NCBI GenBank assembly: GCA_016647705.1 | Contig: CM028325.1 | Span: 32,034,474-32,098,473 of the forward strand | DNA: 64,000 nt | Direction: 5' to 3' | Source: Eucommia ulmoides | Taxonomy: Eukaryota > Streptophyta > Magnoliopsida > Garryales > Eucommiaceae | Part shown: positions 46,809 through 58,659 of the stretch, piece by piece | Numbering within the stretch: the first letter of the stretch is position 1 | Layout of the letters: the number at the start of each line of letters is the position of its first letter | The notes under the pieces: generated by a model | Database searches by the model: none | What the model saw: the letters and a program-made list of their open reading frames with translations, nothing else | Told to the model about the DNA's origin: nothing | Made by a program: the position numbers and the translations under genes

Positions 46809-47147
46809 AGGAAAATTGCAGAAACCACCCCAGGAAAAATCCCAAAACCTATCTCGTGGGCGCCAAACGTTTTGGAAACAGGTGAAACCTCAATCGATTA
46901 TTAATTCTCGTTAAATTAAATTTTAGTTAGTGTTATAAATTCTAAAATCATAATAATTTCGTGACGATTAATTAATTTTAAGTACATGGTACATAAAAGT
47001 AGTAACAATTCGGAATATAGGATCCGCATTGCATGATTAGGATATTTTAGATAAGATATTAATTTAGAATCTGCCATTATTAGGTTCGCAGGCACTGGCG
47101 TCCAGATAAAGTGCAGTCAGTGTCAGTTTTGCAAAACGGATATCGAG

Positions 47148-48010
47148 GTGAGTGTACTGTCTTCTTACCAAACTATTTTTCTATGAATATACATGATGAA
47201 ACATGTGATTATTTAAACGGTATGAATTTATAAATGATATGGATCAAGCAGAGGGAGTGGGTAAATTGGATTTTTCGGAAGATTTCGGTGGTTTTCGGAA
47301 AGAAGTTAAAAATAAATTTTTGATTGGTTTCGGTGAAATCAGACGGTGTTTTTCTAAAGGAAAATAGAAAATATCTGTTTTTCTAAAAAATGCCGGGTTT
47401 TCTATAAATAAAAGGGTGGAAAAATGATTTTGATAAAATTAGACGTTTTCTTTAAAAGAAGATATGAAATATGATTTTTGGATGTAAATGTTGGTGTTGA
47501 GGAAAAGAAATAGACGTGGTAATTCGATGATGTTGAGTAGACGATATTTATTGAGTTGTGATTCGATGATGCTGTATCTGATTTTGACGATGCCATAGTT
47601 GTTTCTCCCCGTAAGGGGTGTGGATTTTGTTTCTCCCCGTAAGGGGTGTGGATTATATTTCTCCCCAAAAATGGTTGTGGATATTTCATAGGAAGGCATT
47701 TCTACGGATGTTACGGTACCGTTGCAACTCCCGATCGTGAGGTTAAAACGATCACTAGGACTTGCCAGTGTGTGTGTGTTAGAGGTGTGTGTTTGAGATT
47801 GGTGCTTGAAATGTGGTGTTTTACGTATATGGGTTGATTTGATATTATTTATTATGAGGATTGGTAGGATTTTATACTAGATAGAACTTATCTATATCGT
47901 TTTATTGTCATTCCTTATATACTTGTGCTTGATCCATACTAGATTGTGAAAATATTTAAAAAGTATTAATATTTTAGAAATGTTTTACTAAGAAAGCAGT
48001 ACACTCGCAG
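47148..48010 (+). repeat. Inverted-repeat-bracketed structured segment of LTR B (5' copy)
   Basis: Arm 1 (47148-47250) has GTGAGTGTACTGTCTTCTTA and TATGGATCAAGCA. Arm 2 (47926-48010) has their reverse complements in mirrored order (TGCTTGATCCATA, TTACTAAGAAAGCAGTACAC). The loop of ~675 bp contains the GUAA hairpin array and the GATCGT/ACGATC helix. The copy in the 3' LTR lies at 53681-54579. Confidence 0.7.
47607..47677 (+). repeat. Tetraloop hairpin array, C(GUAA)G type, 3 units
   Basis: Units with a 28-bp period: CCCC-GTAA-GGGG at 47607 and 47635, and a decayed CCCCAAAAATGG at 47663. GUAA closed by C-G is a GNRA tetraloop. Flanking words are TTTCT and TGTGGATT. Confidence 0.75.
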
Positions 48011-48294
48011 GTACAACGGTTAGGAGTCGGTCCCCTACTGGCACTAGGTAGAGCTATGTGATGGAGTCATGTGGACGATTGAGAAAAGCTGTCAAAGACG
48101 AACTTAAGAAGGTTCATGGATAAATACTTTTAGTTAGAAAAACTTTGGCCCGGGTGTGCCCCCATAATAGATGTATGTATTATACAGTGGATGTATATTT
48201 CCATTTCTATTAGGTTATTTGGATTTGGGTGATGTCATGCTGTAGTCACGCCAGTCCCGGTATGATGGGTGTCCGGGACGGGTTGTGATAATTT

Positions 48295-48307
48295 TGGTAT
48301 CAGAGCC
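48295..48307 (+). promoter_or_regulatory. Primer binding site (initiator-Met tRNA)
   Basis: TGGTATCAGAGCC, four bases inside the 5' LTR; complementary to the 3' end of plant initiator-Met tRNA. Confidence 0.93.
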
Positions 48308-51300
48308 TAGGATATAGGTTCGGTAGACTTGTCAGGAGATGTGTTAGTAGAAGGTTATGAAGTAGGAGGACGTTCCAGTCGTCTAGTCAGTAGAGGATAT
48401 GAGATAGGGCATTAATAGGTGAGTTTGGTATGAAGGTGTTAGGTTTTTATTTCATAAAGTTATGCATTAGCATGGTGCGTGAAGGGTCGTCTTTTTGGCA
48501 GGCAACGATATGACCACATGGTGATATTACTAGGAGGGATGTCTTTCACGGGATAAGAAGGCTGAGTTAGACAAACAACAAATTACGTCGTTAACAATAT
48601 ACTAGATGATATGGCAGAACACACTTAAGTCGAAACAAGAAATAATATTCAAATGGAGTAAATCGCTTTCTAGACAATCTGAAAGGAAATTGTAATATTA
48701 TTGGACGAGAATTTAATTTGGTAGCACTTTTTAGATTGATTAATAGACGAAATAACAGTTGTGGCAAGTAGCAAGGTAATAGGAAATGATATATAAGAAG
48801 TAGCTGAGGATTGTGGATCTCAGAGGATAGTAGGTGCCTGTAGATATAATCCATTTGAATAAGTAATATAGAGTTGCGGGTGGAGTCAAAGTTGGGATAA
48901 ATAAAAATATGTAATGTTGGAGAGGCATATCTAGTACCTCAATTAGTCTGATAGTGGGTTTAGGAGGTTAGCAAAGGGTTAAAGAAAAGATATCACAAAT
49001 CAGTATGCAGATGCTGTTCATACAAATTCTGGCTGTGGATATTGTAATAGTTAGGGATCTTCCCTATGTAGTTTCGAGAATGGACAGGGTGCTTGTAAGC
49101 GTGATTGGTAACTGTGATTACTATTAAATAAGTTTCATAATGATAAGGAGGGGAACGTTCGGCACATAAGTTGGTTAAGTATACTAGTGTTAATGAATGT
49201 GGGAAATTGAGATTTGAAATTATAGTCTTGGGACTTTAAGGGTGATTGCTATGTGAAAGGAAAAATAAGTGAATTAATTTAACTCGATGATGGATTGTAT
49301 TTAGTTGAATTTAAATAATTTTGGGTGGAAAAAAAATAAAAAATAAAATAAAATAAATTAATCGTTGGATATTGGGGGATTGGAGTAAGTTTGTTTGCAG
49401 TTTAGGAAATTTTAATAGAAGAAGAAGTCGTCACAATAAATTAGAATATCAACTAATGATTTAGGTAAACCTGGTGTGTGTTTCCATAAGGATCTGGTGT
49501 TCGTAATGTAAAAACTAGAATGTGTTACTAAGGCGGTGACTAGTGCAGTAAATATGACTAGTACTCTTAAGGCATAGCATTCAAGTGAATCCAAAGGAAG
49601 CCGAAGTGGTGGATTGACAGAATATGGAGAAGGCCGAGAACATGTGACCGGAATTCGAAACTTTTTGGAACTAGTAGAGATTGTATTCATTCTAATGTTT
49701 AGTGACATCTCCTGTATGGCGGGATTTGTGCTTTAAGTCGGAAATTGGAAAAAAAAAAAAATGAAGCAGGGTTGCGCATATTTGGGTTATTCATACTAAT
49801 GTCAAATAGAGATATTTGTAAGTCTATTAGGTAATCGGTCGAGTGACCACTCAAATGGAGCTGGTAGATATGAAATTGACATTTAGTGATTGTAGGGTAG
49901 AAGCGCAGAAGTAGATGTCCAATTGGAAACGATAAGAGTATAAGGGAATGATGATGGTCACAGTGCTGACTATAGCAAATATTTTGGGTCAAAAAAATTG
50001 GTGAGTTGATTGTTCATATTAACTTATGGGTTAAGTTAAGGCCCTTGTAAGTTTAGTGGGCGGCTGGTCAGATGGTAATGCTGTTTGGTATTGATTTTTA
50101 CCGTGGTGTAGATATGTAAAGGTCGGATGTCCAGCTAAGAAGGTTTAGCGAGGCAGTGAAAATTGACTGTAGAGCTGATCGGCGTGTCTGAAGGAACGAT
50201 GAAGTTTGGAAATTTGAATTAAAATGCGTAGGGTTGATAATGCCAATTTATAGATGAGATCTTAAAAAAAAATAAAAATGCATGGAATAAGATATGCAAT
50301 ACCCCAGTAATATTAACTATACTGTAATGGCATGGGCATAATTAGTAGATTGCGAATGGAAATGGAAAATCACGGCATTTGTTATCCGGTGATTTGTTAG
50401 TCAAGGTCAAGAAGTAACGAAATCTCTAGGTGGGCTATTGTAGCCTTGACCTATACTAGGAAGAAAAGGGAGAGGAGTTCGAGGAGTGTTATCCTGATAC
50501 GTATGTCCAATATATATATTGATAAGATTGTTCGATTGCGTGATGCACCAATTTAATGCAAATATTAAAAATTAAGTTGGGACAAGATATTCTTTTAAAA
50601 ATCAAAAGGGACAAGGATTAGTAATTCTAGGAATTTTATTAATTGGTTATTCGAAATCTTGGAACTGAAATTCTGAAATCATAGGTGTTATCGCCGCATG
50701 GTGATCTGAATAATAATTGTTATCAAAGTGAAATAAGTCGTCAGTATATGAACAACTCGTGAGGGGAAACTGTAGTGTCAGGAGTTGATGGTTATTTGAA
50801 CATGGGGGTTAAAATTTTCCATACTCCTTTAGTTGCTCAAGTGGAAGTTGATACCTTGTAAATACGATTCAGATGTTGGAAGATATGTTGAGCGATTGTG
50901 TCGTGGCAGTTTCTGGTAAGGGAGATGATTGTGCAATATTAATAAAATCTGTTACGCTAATAATTATCTTGTTATTAATCATGGTGGCATCGCATAAAGT
51001 GTTGTATGAAAAAGATACAGGATTCCAATCTGATAAATTGAACTGAGATAGGAAAACGAAACTTTTGCGGGATTTAGAATAGCCGATGTGACTACTTTCT
51101 TTTACTGGAAATTAGAAGTTATTGAGATGTTACGGGACAAGGAGAATTTAAAATATCCTTGAGCTGATATGTATACATGATATAATATTTTACAGTTAGT
51201 AGCTAATAATTATCATAAGGTATCGATTTCGTTGTGACTGGGGTGCACCTATGTACTTCGAGTCGTATACATACGTGAATATATGTTTGAAGCATGTTAG

Positions 51301-51932
51301 GCAGGTGGAAACGAACCTGAAACGCGTGACCATGTCAGGGACTTAGTAAAATGTGGGAGCATGAAAGGATTTCTTATAGATTGTTTGTTTTATATATTGG
51401 AGTTGTAGTTATGAGAGTTGGTTATATTTAGGTATTAGGAAAGATATCGATATAAGTATTAAAGAGTTGAGATAGGTATCGAGGTTGCTGATAGTTGAGT
51501 TATCTGTGCCTATGAGACTGGTGGCAATTATTATTAGGTTAAATATGGAATGAAAAATATTGTTGCGACAGGCAACTAGGAAATGTCGGATGAAATGGAT
51601 AAGTGCCGGTTACGACGGGTTAGAATAGACTCACCGTACCGGAATATTTTCTGCATATAGTGTTGTTACTGATTTTGATTTTATCAGAGTAGCACAGTGG
51701 AAGCAGTTAGGAACATGAGATCCTTCGACGGAGAGTTATCTGTGTTAAGGGTAATCGACCAAGTGCACTTTGTTTGTTGGATGGTTATGATCTAACGAAA
51801 AGTTGTTGGTTGTAAATTTTGGGCGATTTGGGATGATGAGACCATATATGGGAAACAATTGTTCTAGAAGCATATGAGACGAGTATAACTTTGTGATACA
51901 ACTTTGACATATTAGTAGCCTGACGAAAATTA
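48308..51932 (+). other. Chromovirus B internal region without recognisable gag-pol
   Basis: About 3.6 kb where gag, protease, RT, RNase H and the integrase core should lie. I found no RT box, no RNase H wording and no long ORF in any frame. In chromovirus A the same interval is broken but readable. Given the similar LTRs of B, it was probably already non-autonomous when it inserted. Confidence 0.55.
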
Positions 51933-52199
51933 ATGACGTTTAGGAAGAAAGGGAAGTTAAGTCCAAGGTATATCGGACCATATGAAATTTTAGATCGGGT
52001 GGGCATGACAGCGTATGGACTTGCGTTACCGCCAGAATTATCTCGACTACATGACGATCTCTATGAATCGATGCTCTGGAAATACGTGTCAGACCCTTCT
52101 CATGTGTTGATTTTGCAGCCGATCGAGTTGAAAACAGATTTGACCTACGGGGAAGAGTCAGTTCAAATCCTAAACTATAAAGGTCAGGTGTACAAATGA
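51933..52199 (+). pseudogene. Chromovirus B integrase C-terminus
   Basis: An 88-codon ORF reads KGKLSPRYIGPYEILDRVG (the GPY/F module), then YGLALPPELSRLHDDLYESM, KYVSDPSHVL and DLTYGEESVQIL. This is the integrase C-terminal module of Ty3/gypsy elements leading to a chromodomain-like tail. The next frame reads VKVLWRNHAAE, the usual continuation, so one frameshift separates them. The polypurine tract follows at 52338-52349. Confidence 0.85.
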
Positions 52200-52350
52200 A
52201 AATGATTATGTTAGTCAAGGTGTTATGGCGCAATCATGCAGCGGAAGATACGACATAATAGCGAGAAGACGAGATGAGGAACAGATACCCACATTCATTC
52301 GACTAAGGTAATAAAATTTTGGGACGAAATTTCTTTTAGGTGGGAAGAGT

Positions 52351-54859
52351 TGTAAGACCTCAATTGTAGCATGTGCGTAATTTCAGTGGTATTTTAGAGT
52401 AATTGTAAAAATTCGGGGTGAAACTAGGACAATTAAAAATTCAAATAAAAAGTCTAGGGGTCAAATTGAAAATATAGAAACAGTAAATCCCAATTTAGAA
52501 AGGTAAATTGACATTTAACTTAAAATTAAAACTTTTAGGGGTGCAATTGCAATTTAAGAAAAAAATCTTAAAAGTGGACCTAAACTAAAATGAAGATTTT
52601 AAGAAGTTAAGGGGAGAAAATGGTAATTTCACAAAAATATATATATAAGTGATCGGGAGTCATCGGCCGGAGCAGTGCATGAACAGTGACGCTGCAGGAG
52701 GAGGTTACCGCTTAATCCACTAGCCACATGCATATAAATACAGACTTATGCATGTAATGATCACGAAGAAACAATTCTCGAAACAGGAACTGCAAATCGG
52801 AGAAGGAAAAGAGAGAAAGCGAAGAGAGAGAGAGAGGTCTGCCAGTAGTGGGGTGCAGTCCGGCGTGGGTGGTGGCGGTTCGTTCGGTCTATTTTGTGTG
52901 TGTTTGTGTGCGTTGGGTGTTCAATTGTGCGAATGTGGGTTGCGTTACTGTTCACTGACGGTTGGGGGGTGCTCTGCTCGGTTACAGTTTTTGGTATGGG
53001 TCATCGGCGGGGATGGTGGTCGGGTGGTGTGGCGCTGCCGTGGGCATGTGTTGTGTGTGGGCTGTGTGGGTTGCTGCTCGTCGTCCGGTGCCGGCGCAAC
53101 TATGGGTTTGTGTTGTCGGCAGTTTCGGAGCAGGCGTATGGCTGGTTTTCTCATCCAAAGTGGGTGTTGCCGGGTGTACCTGTGTGTACGGGTGTTGTTC
53201 GACCGGTGGTGTTGCCGTGCGGCGAAGTGTGTGTGTGTGTGTATAAGACCGTCGGAGTTGGGGAGAGAAGAAGGGAGATGTCAGCCGTGAATGCAAACCG
53301 GAAAACAGAAACGAGGAAAAAAAAAATAAAAAATAAAAAAAAGAAAAATTGCAGAAACCACCCTAGGAAAAATCCCAAAACCCATCTCGTGGGCCCCAAA
53401 CGTTTTGGAAACAGGTGAAACCTCAATCGATTATTAATTCTCGTTAAATTAAATTTTAGTTAGTGTTACAAATCCTAAAATCATAATAATTTCGTGACGA
53501 TTAATTAATTTTAAGTACATGGTACATAAAATTAGTAACAATTCGGAATATAGGATCCGCATTGCATGATTAGGATATTTTAGATAAGATATTAATTTAG
53601 AATCTACCACTATTAGATTCGCAGGCACTGGCGTCCAGATAAAGTGCAGTCAGTGTCAGTTTTGCAAAACGGATATCGAGGTGAGTATATTGTCTTCTTG
53701 CCAAACTATTTTTCTATGAATATAAATAATGAAACATGTGATTATTTAAACGGTATGAATTTATAAATGATATGGATCAAGCAGTATTTGAGGGAGTGGA
53801 TAAATTGGATTTTTCGGAAGATTTCGATGGTTTTCGGAAAGAAGTTAAAAATAAATTTTTGATTGGTTTCGGTGAAATCAAACGGTGTTTTTCTAAAGGA
53901 AAATAGAAAATATATGTTTTTCTAAAAAATGTCGGGTTTTCTATAAATAAAAGGGTGGAAAAATAATTTTGATAAAATTAGACGTTTTCTTTAAAAGAAG
54001 ATATGAAATATGATTTTTGGATATAAATGTTGGTGTTGAGGAAAAGAGATAGACATGGTAATTTGATGATGTTGAGTAGACGATATTTATTGAGTTGTGA
54101 TTCGATGATGTTGTATCTGATTTTGACGATACCATAATTGTTTCTCCCCGTAAAGGGTGTGGATTCTGTTTCTCCCCGTAAGGGGTATGGATTATGTTTC
54201 TCCCCGTAAGGGGTGTGGATTATATTTCTCCCCAAAAAGGGGTGTGGATATTTCATAGGAAGGCATTTCTACGGATGTTACGGTACCGTTGCAACTCCCG
54301 ATCGTGAGGTTAAAACGATCACTAAGACTTGCCAGTGTGTGTGTGTTGGATGTGTGTGTTTGAGATTGGTGCTTGAAATGTAGTGTTTTACGTATATGGG
54401 TTGATTTGATATTATTTATTATGAGGATTGGTAGGATTTTATACTAGATGGAACTTATCTATATCGCTTTATTGTCATTACTTATATACTTGTGCTTGAT
54501 CCATACTAGATTGTGTGAAAATATTTAGAAAGTATTAATATTTTAGAAATTTTTTACTAAGAAGGCAATACACTCGCAGGTGCAACGACTAGGAGTCGGT
54601 CCCCTACTGGCACTAGGTAGAGCTATATGATGGAGTCATGTGGACGATTGAGAGAAGCTGTCAAAGGCGAACCTAAGAAGGTTCATGGATAAATACTTTT
54701 AGTTAGAAAAACTTCGGGCCCGGTGCGCCCCCATAATAGATATATGTATTATATAGTGGATGTATATTGTCATTTCTATTAAGTTATTTGGATTTGGGTG
54801 ATGTCATGCTGTAGTCATGCCAGTCCCGGGATGATGGGTGTCCGGGACGGGTTGTGACA
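52351..54859 (+). repeat. Chromovirus B 3' LTR
   Basis: A 2509-bp partner of 45785-48290. It shows the same order of features, with the inverted-repeat arms at 53681-53782 and 54493-54579 and a longer hairpin array. It ends TTGTGACA directly before the TTTTC duplication. Confidence 0.92.
54146..54242 (+). repeat. Tetraloop hairpin array, C(GUAA)G type, 4 units
   Basis: Units at 54146, 54174, 54202 and 54230, exactly 28 bp apart. Units 2 and 3 are perfect CCCC-GTAA-GGGG; unit 1 has one change (AGGG); unit 4 is CCCC-AAAAA-GGGG. The 5' LTR has three units, so the array gained or lost one after insertion or during reverse transcription. Confidence 0.78.
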
Positions 54860-54864
54860 TTTTC

Positions 54865-55949
54865 AAAGGATCTGGTTAAAAGGAATTTGGTTTGTGCATG
54901 GTTTTCCTATGCGTATTTTCAAATGATCTACTGCATTTAGATCCCACTTAGAATCGACTGTCACTCTTGTATGGATTTCATTGCCTAAGCTCCTAAGCTT
55001 CCTATTTATTTTCAAAATGCTCAAAATATCTTTTCAATCATACAATCATTTGCTATTCCTTTGAGACTCGATTCTACTACGGTAGAACTATCTCGACCTC
55101 CTTAAGCCTCGGCCAAGCCGAGTTTGGATTGGCGAAGGTGATGACGGTAGTGGATTTTGGCAACCAATTGTTTTTGAAAAGATTACTCTGTATTGCACTC
55201 ATTGCTTCCATCAAGGTCATGAGAAGAATTCATGTAAGTTAAATTCTTTACCAAATGATCTGAGGCAAATAATTAATGAGAAACGAGCCAAAAATGGAGT
55301 TAATAACCAAACTCTAATCCAGAAGGAAGCCGAAAAGAGTAACAATATTGTTTGTGATGAAAACACTATTAATTCTCCGCCAAAAGGAAATCAGGAAGAA
55401 GTTGAAGTAGTTGGGACAGGGGAAGTGACAACTAACATTGAAGTTAAAAGTTTGGTTGACAGTCAAAAAGAAAATGCTTTGTGTGAAGTTGAAGTAGAAA
55501 ATGGTCTCAAAACGGAAGTAATCACTATGCAGATCGGAGAAGATTGTAGAGGTAAAGGAACGAAAGCCACTTCCCAAGGTACCATGGTTGATTGTGGTAC
55601 TGTTTTTGCTAGTAATATAAATGTTCTAATTGGGGAAACGAGTAGAGATAAAGAAATTGTGTCTGACACTCAAAGCATTGGGGACAAGAATAATTCACCT
55701 AATCCTATAGGATTTAGAAACTTGGATAAGGAAGTCTTTTCTGATGGCATGGTTTTGGTGGTTAATAAGAATTGTGAGGATGACAATCTCGATGAAGATG
55801 ATTTTCAGTTGGTTTCCCATAGAAAAGGAAAAAACAAAAAGAAACTACAATTCCCTATTAGAGGTGTTTCTACTAGATCTATGGGAAGATCAACGGGAAG
55901 AAGATATCACTTAGGATATGCTAGTGATTTTTTGTATTGGGATGATTGA
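54865..55949 (+). pseudogene. DUF4283 protein, C-terminal part with zinc knuckle
   Basis: Directly after the TTTTC duplication the split ORF resumes in the same frame: QRIWLKGIWFVHGFPMRIFK, then a stop in place of Trp. VTLVWISLPKL, LKPRPSRVWIGEG and FEKITLYCTHC follow. The zinc knuckle is C-X2-C-X4-H-X4-C (CTHCFHQGHEKNSC). A small deletion near 55085 joins the LSRP and DLLKPR blocks. From 55109 the frame is open to the stop at 55947-55949, ending in an acidic stretch and a Lys/Arg-rich tail (KGKNKKK, STRSMGRSTG). It is intronless. Confidence 0.82.
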
Positions 55950-56027
55950 TTTTGCTATCAGTTTGGTCTAGTCCCCTGATAGTGTTGTTTGCTTGTTTTC
56001 TTTCATGAATGCATTTTATTTTTGTTT

Positions 56028-56045
56028 AAAAAAAAAAAAAAAAAA
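56028..56045 (+). repeat. Poly-A tail of the DUF4283 retroelement
   Basis: A18 begins 79 bp after the stop codon, with AATGCATTTTATTTTTG just before it. It marks the 3' end of a reverse-transcribed insert. The following GTTAACTATA was not found at the 5' side, so the duplication is undefined. Confidence 0.7.
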
Positions 56046-57542
56046 GTTAACTATATACTATCATAACTGTTGAACAAATTTAAATGTTTTTGTAATATTT
56101 TGTTTTTAATTAATATTATAAATATTTTAGTTTAACATGTTCAAACTAAGGATATTGTTTAATTTTTTTATGAAATTTTAGTTAAACATGATTTTAATGC
56201 TAAAGAAATGTACGATTGCAAATTCAATTTTTTTTACTTGTATAGTAACAAAAAATATTAAATTTTGTGACTGTAAATTCAATGTTAATTGATTTTTTTT
56301 CCCCAAAGAATCTATGTTTTTTGTTTATGTGATTATATTTGGCATTGTTTTTTTGTCTTTTTTCTTTCTTTTCGATCTATTATCTCTTCAAATGTCCAAC
56401 CTATCTTTACACACCCCTAACGAAAAATATAATTAAATAAAACTTTATAAACTCCTAACTATATGAATATTTATATAACAATAAATAAAAGATATAATTA
56501 CATGAACTTTCATACACCCATAAAATCCAAAATATAATATATAAACCCTTATACACCCACAAACAAAAATATAATTATATACATATTTATACATCAATAT
56601 ACCAAAAATATAACTATTATGTTTGTACACCCCAAATAAAAATGTATTTATATAAGAAAAAAATATATATTTTTATACTTTTAGAAATCAACAAATATTC
56701 ACGAATTTTTATCCTTTTAGAAATCAACAAATATTCAATCATACCCTTAAATTTTTACAATATACAAATAATCTCCAAAAAATATAAGTTATTTTAAATA
56801 CGATATTATTTGAAAAAATATAAACTTTATGGATATTATAATGATGATATTTGATTTTTCATAAAGTTCATAAAACATGAATGAACTGATATGTTATTTT
56901 CAAGATAAATATCTTTTTCTTTTTCTTTTTTATTCTTTTTTAATTTATAATCAACGTGAATGTTTATTAGTAAAATGAATAAATATAATATTAATGGTGA
57001 AATCATTGTTAGAATATTAGGAGGGGAATGAATAAATATAATATTAGTAGTGGAATGAACCAATCTTGACAATTCGTTTCCCATTTGAACAGAATTGAAG
57101 AGGTAACTAATAGTTAACTCTCATTCATTTCATGTCATATCTTCCACTTTTATGTTTTACTATATGATATAGATATATAGTATATGATATATATAAATTT
57201 TTAATTATTATTTTTAACTCTTTACTGTGTTTATCATTTTTATATTTGTAACTTTTAAGCTCGTTTTGTATATGAAATTTGTTGTATAAAAAAAATATTT
57301 TTTTAATTATTTTTTCCAAAACTTATATGAGAAAAAAATAATTTTTTTTTTTCAATCCTCTAAACAAATGAAATCCTTCATAGAAATCCTTTACCCAAAC
57401 ACAACCTTAAAGAATTCTTGGAACACTTTTCCTTTTGTGTTGGTTTTTTTAGTTGAGAAACAAAAGAATCAGAAATGGGTTCAAGATTATTTGAGTTTGT
57501 TACTTTGTCTAGTACTCATGCCCGTATCGAATATATGTGAGT
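56046..57542. other. AT-rich intergenic DNA, no gene seen
   Basis: Short low-complexity ORFs only. In 56420-56640 a degenerate ~60-bp theme (AAATATAATTA..TACACCC) recurs about four times. Near 56960-57060 ATGAATAAATATAATATTA is repeated. Confidence 0.5.
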
Positions 57543-58659
57543 GTTGAAAAATGTGATTGTTGAAAGATTTAGTTTTATTGATGACGTTACCAAAAACCTG
57601 TTAACACAACAAATTTTTAAAAGCTCATCGCGGCCCTTCAATCCTTACTCCATCTACCTTGCACCAATTCTAACACCTCAGGGTTATGTCTCGGTGAAGA
57701 TCTTCTGGCATGAGAATAAGTATTTTTTGAGAATATAATGTAACACTGAATGTGTCCTGAAAATTGAGTCCCCTTACCTCACAGTAGCCTCAGGTATTTA
57801 TAGTTCTTCCTCTAGTGGAAAATAGGAGAGAGAGAAAGGGTGGGAGGATACACAAGCATGAATCCGTTTTCAAAGTATGCCTATGACGTGTTTAGGTTCG
57901 CAGGCAAAATCAGTGTGACTCCTCTAATGAACATTCTACCCGCTGCATTTCAGGACCTGACTCGCTTGCCTATTCGGGTGTTGGGTGCCCACGAGTCTAA
58001 CCTATCATACCCCACCCCGAACACCCTTCACCGTGGGGCCGACGTGACGTCGACACGACCCCAACTTACCCTCAAACCCACTAGTAAATGGCAAGGCGCA
58101 TACAAAAATATACCACCACAAATTCTGACCATATACAACATCTCTGACTGGGGACACACCCGTCCCTGAATTATAATAACAAGAAAAGTATAACAATAAT
58201 GAAGCTCTCCCAGGTTCGCCTCAGATGTCGTTTCTCCCAAAATAATCCAATACTACACCATCGCCGGACTCTACCTAGTGCCAGTAGGGGACCGACTCCT
58301 AACTGTTGTACCTGCGAGTGTATTGCCTTCTTAGTAAAATATTTTTAAAATATTAATACGTTCTAAATATTTTCAAAATTAAATATGGATCAAGCATAAG
58401 TATATAAGCAATGAAAATAAAGCGATATAGATAAGTTCCATCTAAATCCATCTAGTATAAAATCATACCAATCACCATAATAAATAATATCAAATCAACC
58501 AATATACGTAAAACACCACATCTCAAGCCCACATCTCAAACACACACCTCCAACACACACACACTGGCCAGCCCTAGTGATCATTTTAACCTCACGATCG
58601 GGAGTTTGCAACGATATCGTACCATCCATAGGATATGCCTTCCTACGAACACCCATCAC

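Larger units (their letters stand above)
45785..48290 (+). repeat. Chromovirus B 5' LTR
   Basis: A 2506-bp LTR. Sense features in order: GACGTGGC (46122-46129), TATA box TATAAATA (46167-46174), GT-rich region with spurious ORFs (46282-46914), purine/poly-A run (46767-46810), a GAG|GTGAGT splice-donor-like word (47145-47153), inverted-repeat arm 1 (47148-47250), GUAA hairpin array (47607-47677), helix GATCGT/ACGATC (47733-47753), and arm 2 (47926-48010). Confidence 0.9.
45780..54864 (+). mobile_element. Chromovirus B: Ty3/gypsy element inserted in the DUF4283 ORF
   Basis: A complete element (45785-54859, 9075 bp) flanked by the 5-bp duplication TTTTC (45780-45784 and 54860-54864). LTRs of 2506 and 2509 bp begin TGTAAGACC and end GGTTGTGA[T/C]A. 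A primer site for initiator-Met tRNA and a purine tract (AGGTGGGAAGAG, 52338-52349) sit at the inner edges. The LTRs differ at only about eight positions in the first ~300 bp, so insertion is relatively recent. The internal region (4060 bp, almost the same length as in A) has recognisable pol only at its 3' end. It belongs to the same broad family as A, in the opposite orientation, with alignable LTR blocks. Confidence 0.93.

Noticed and set aside
46282..46914. ORFs of 150-210 codons in the chromovirus B LTRs (also 52748-53418)
   Set aside because: GT-rich low-complexity reading; the frames end differently in the two LTRs and show no conserved domain.
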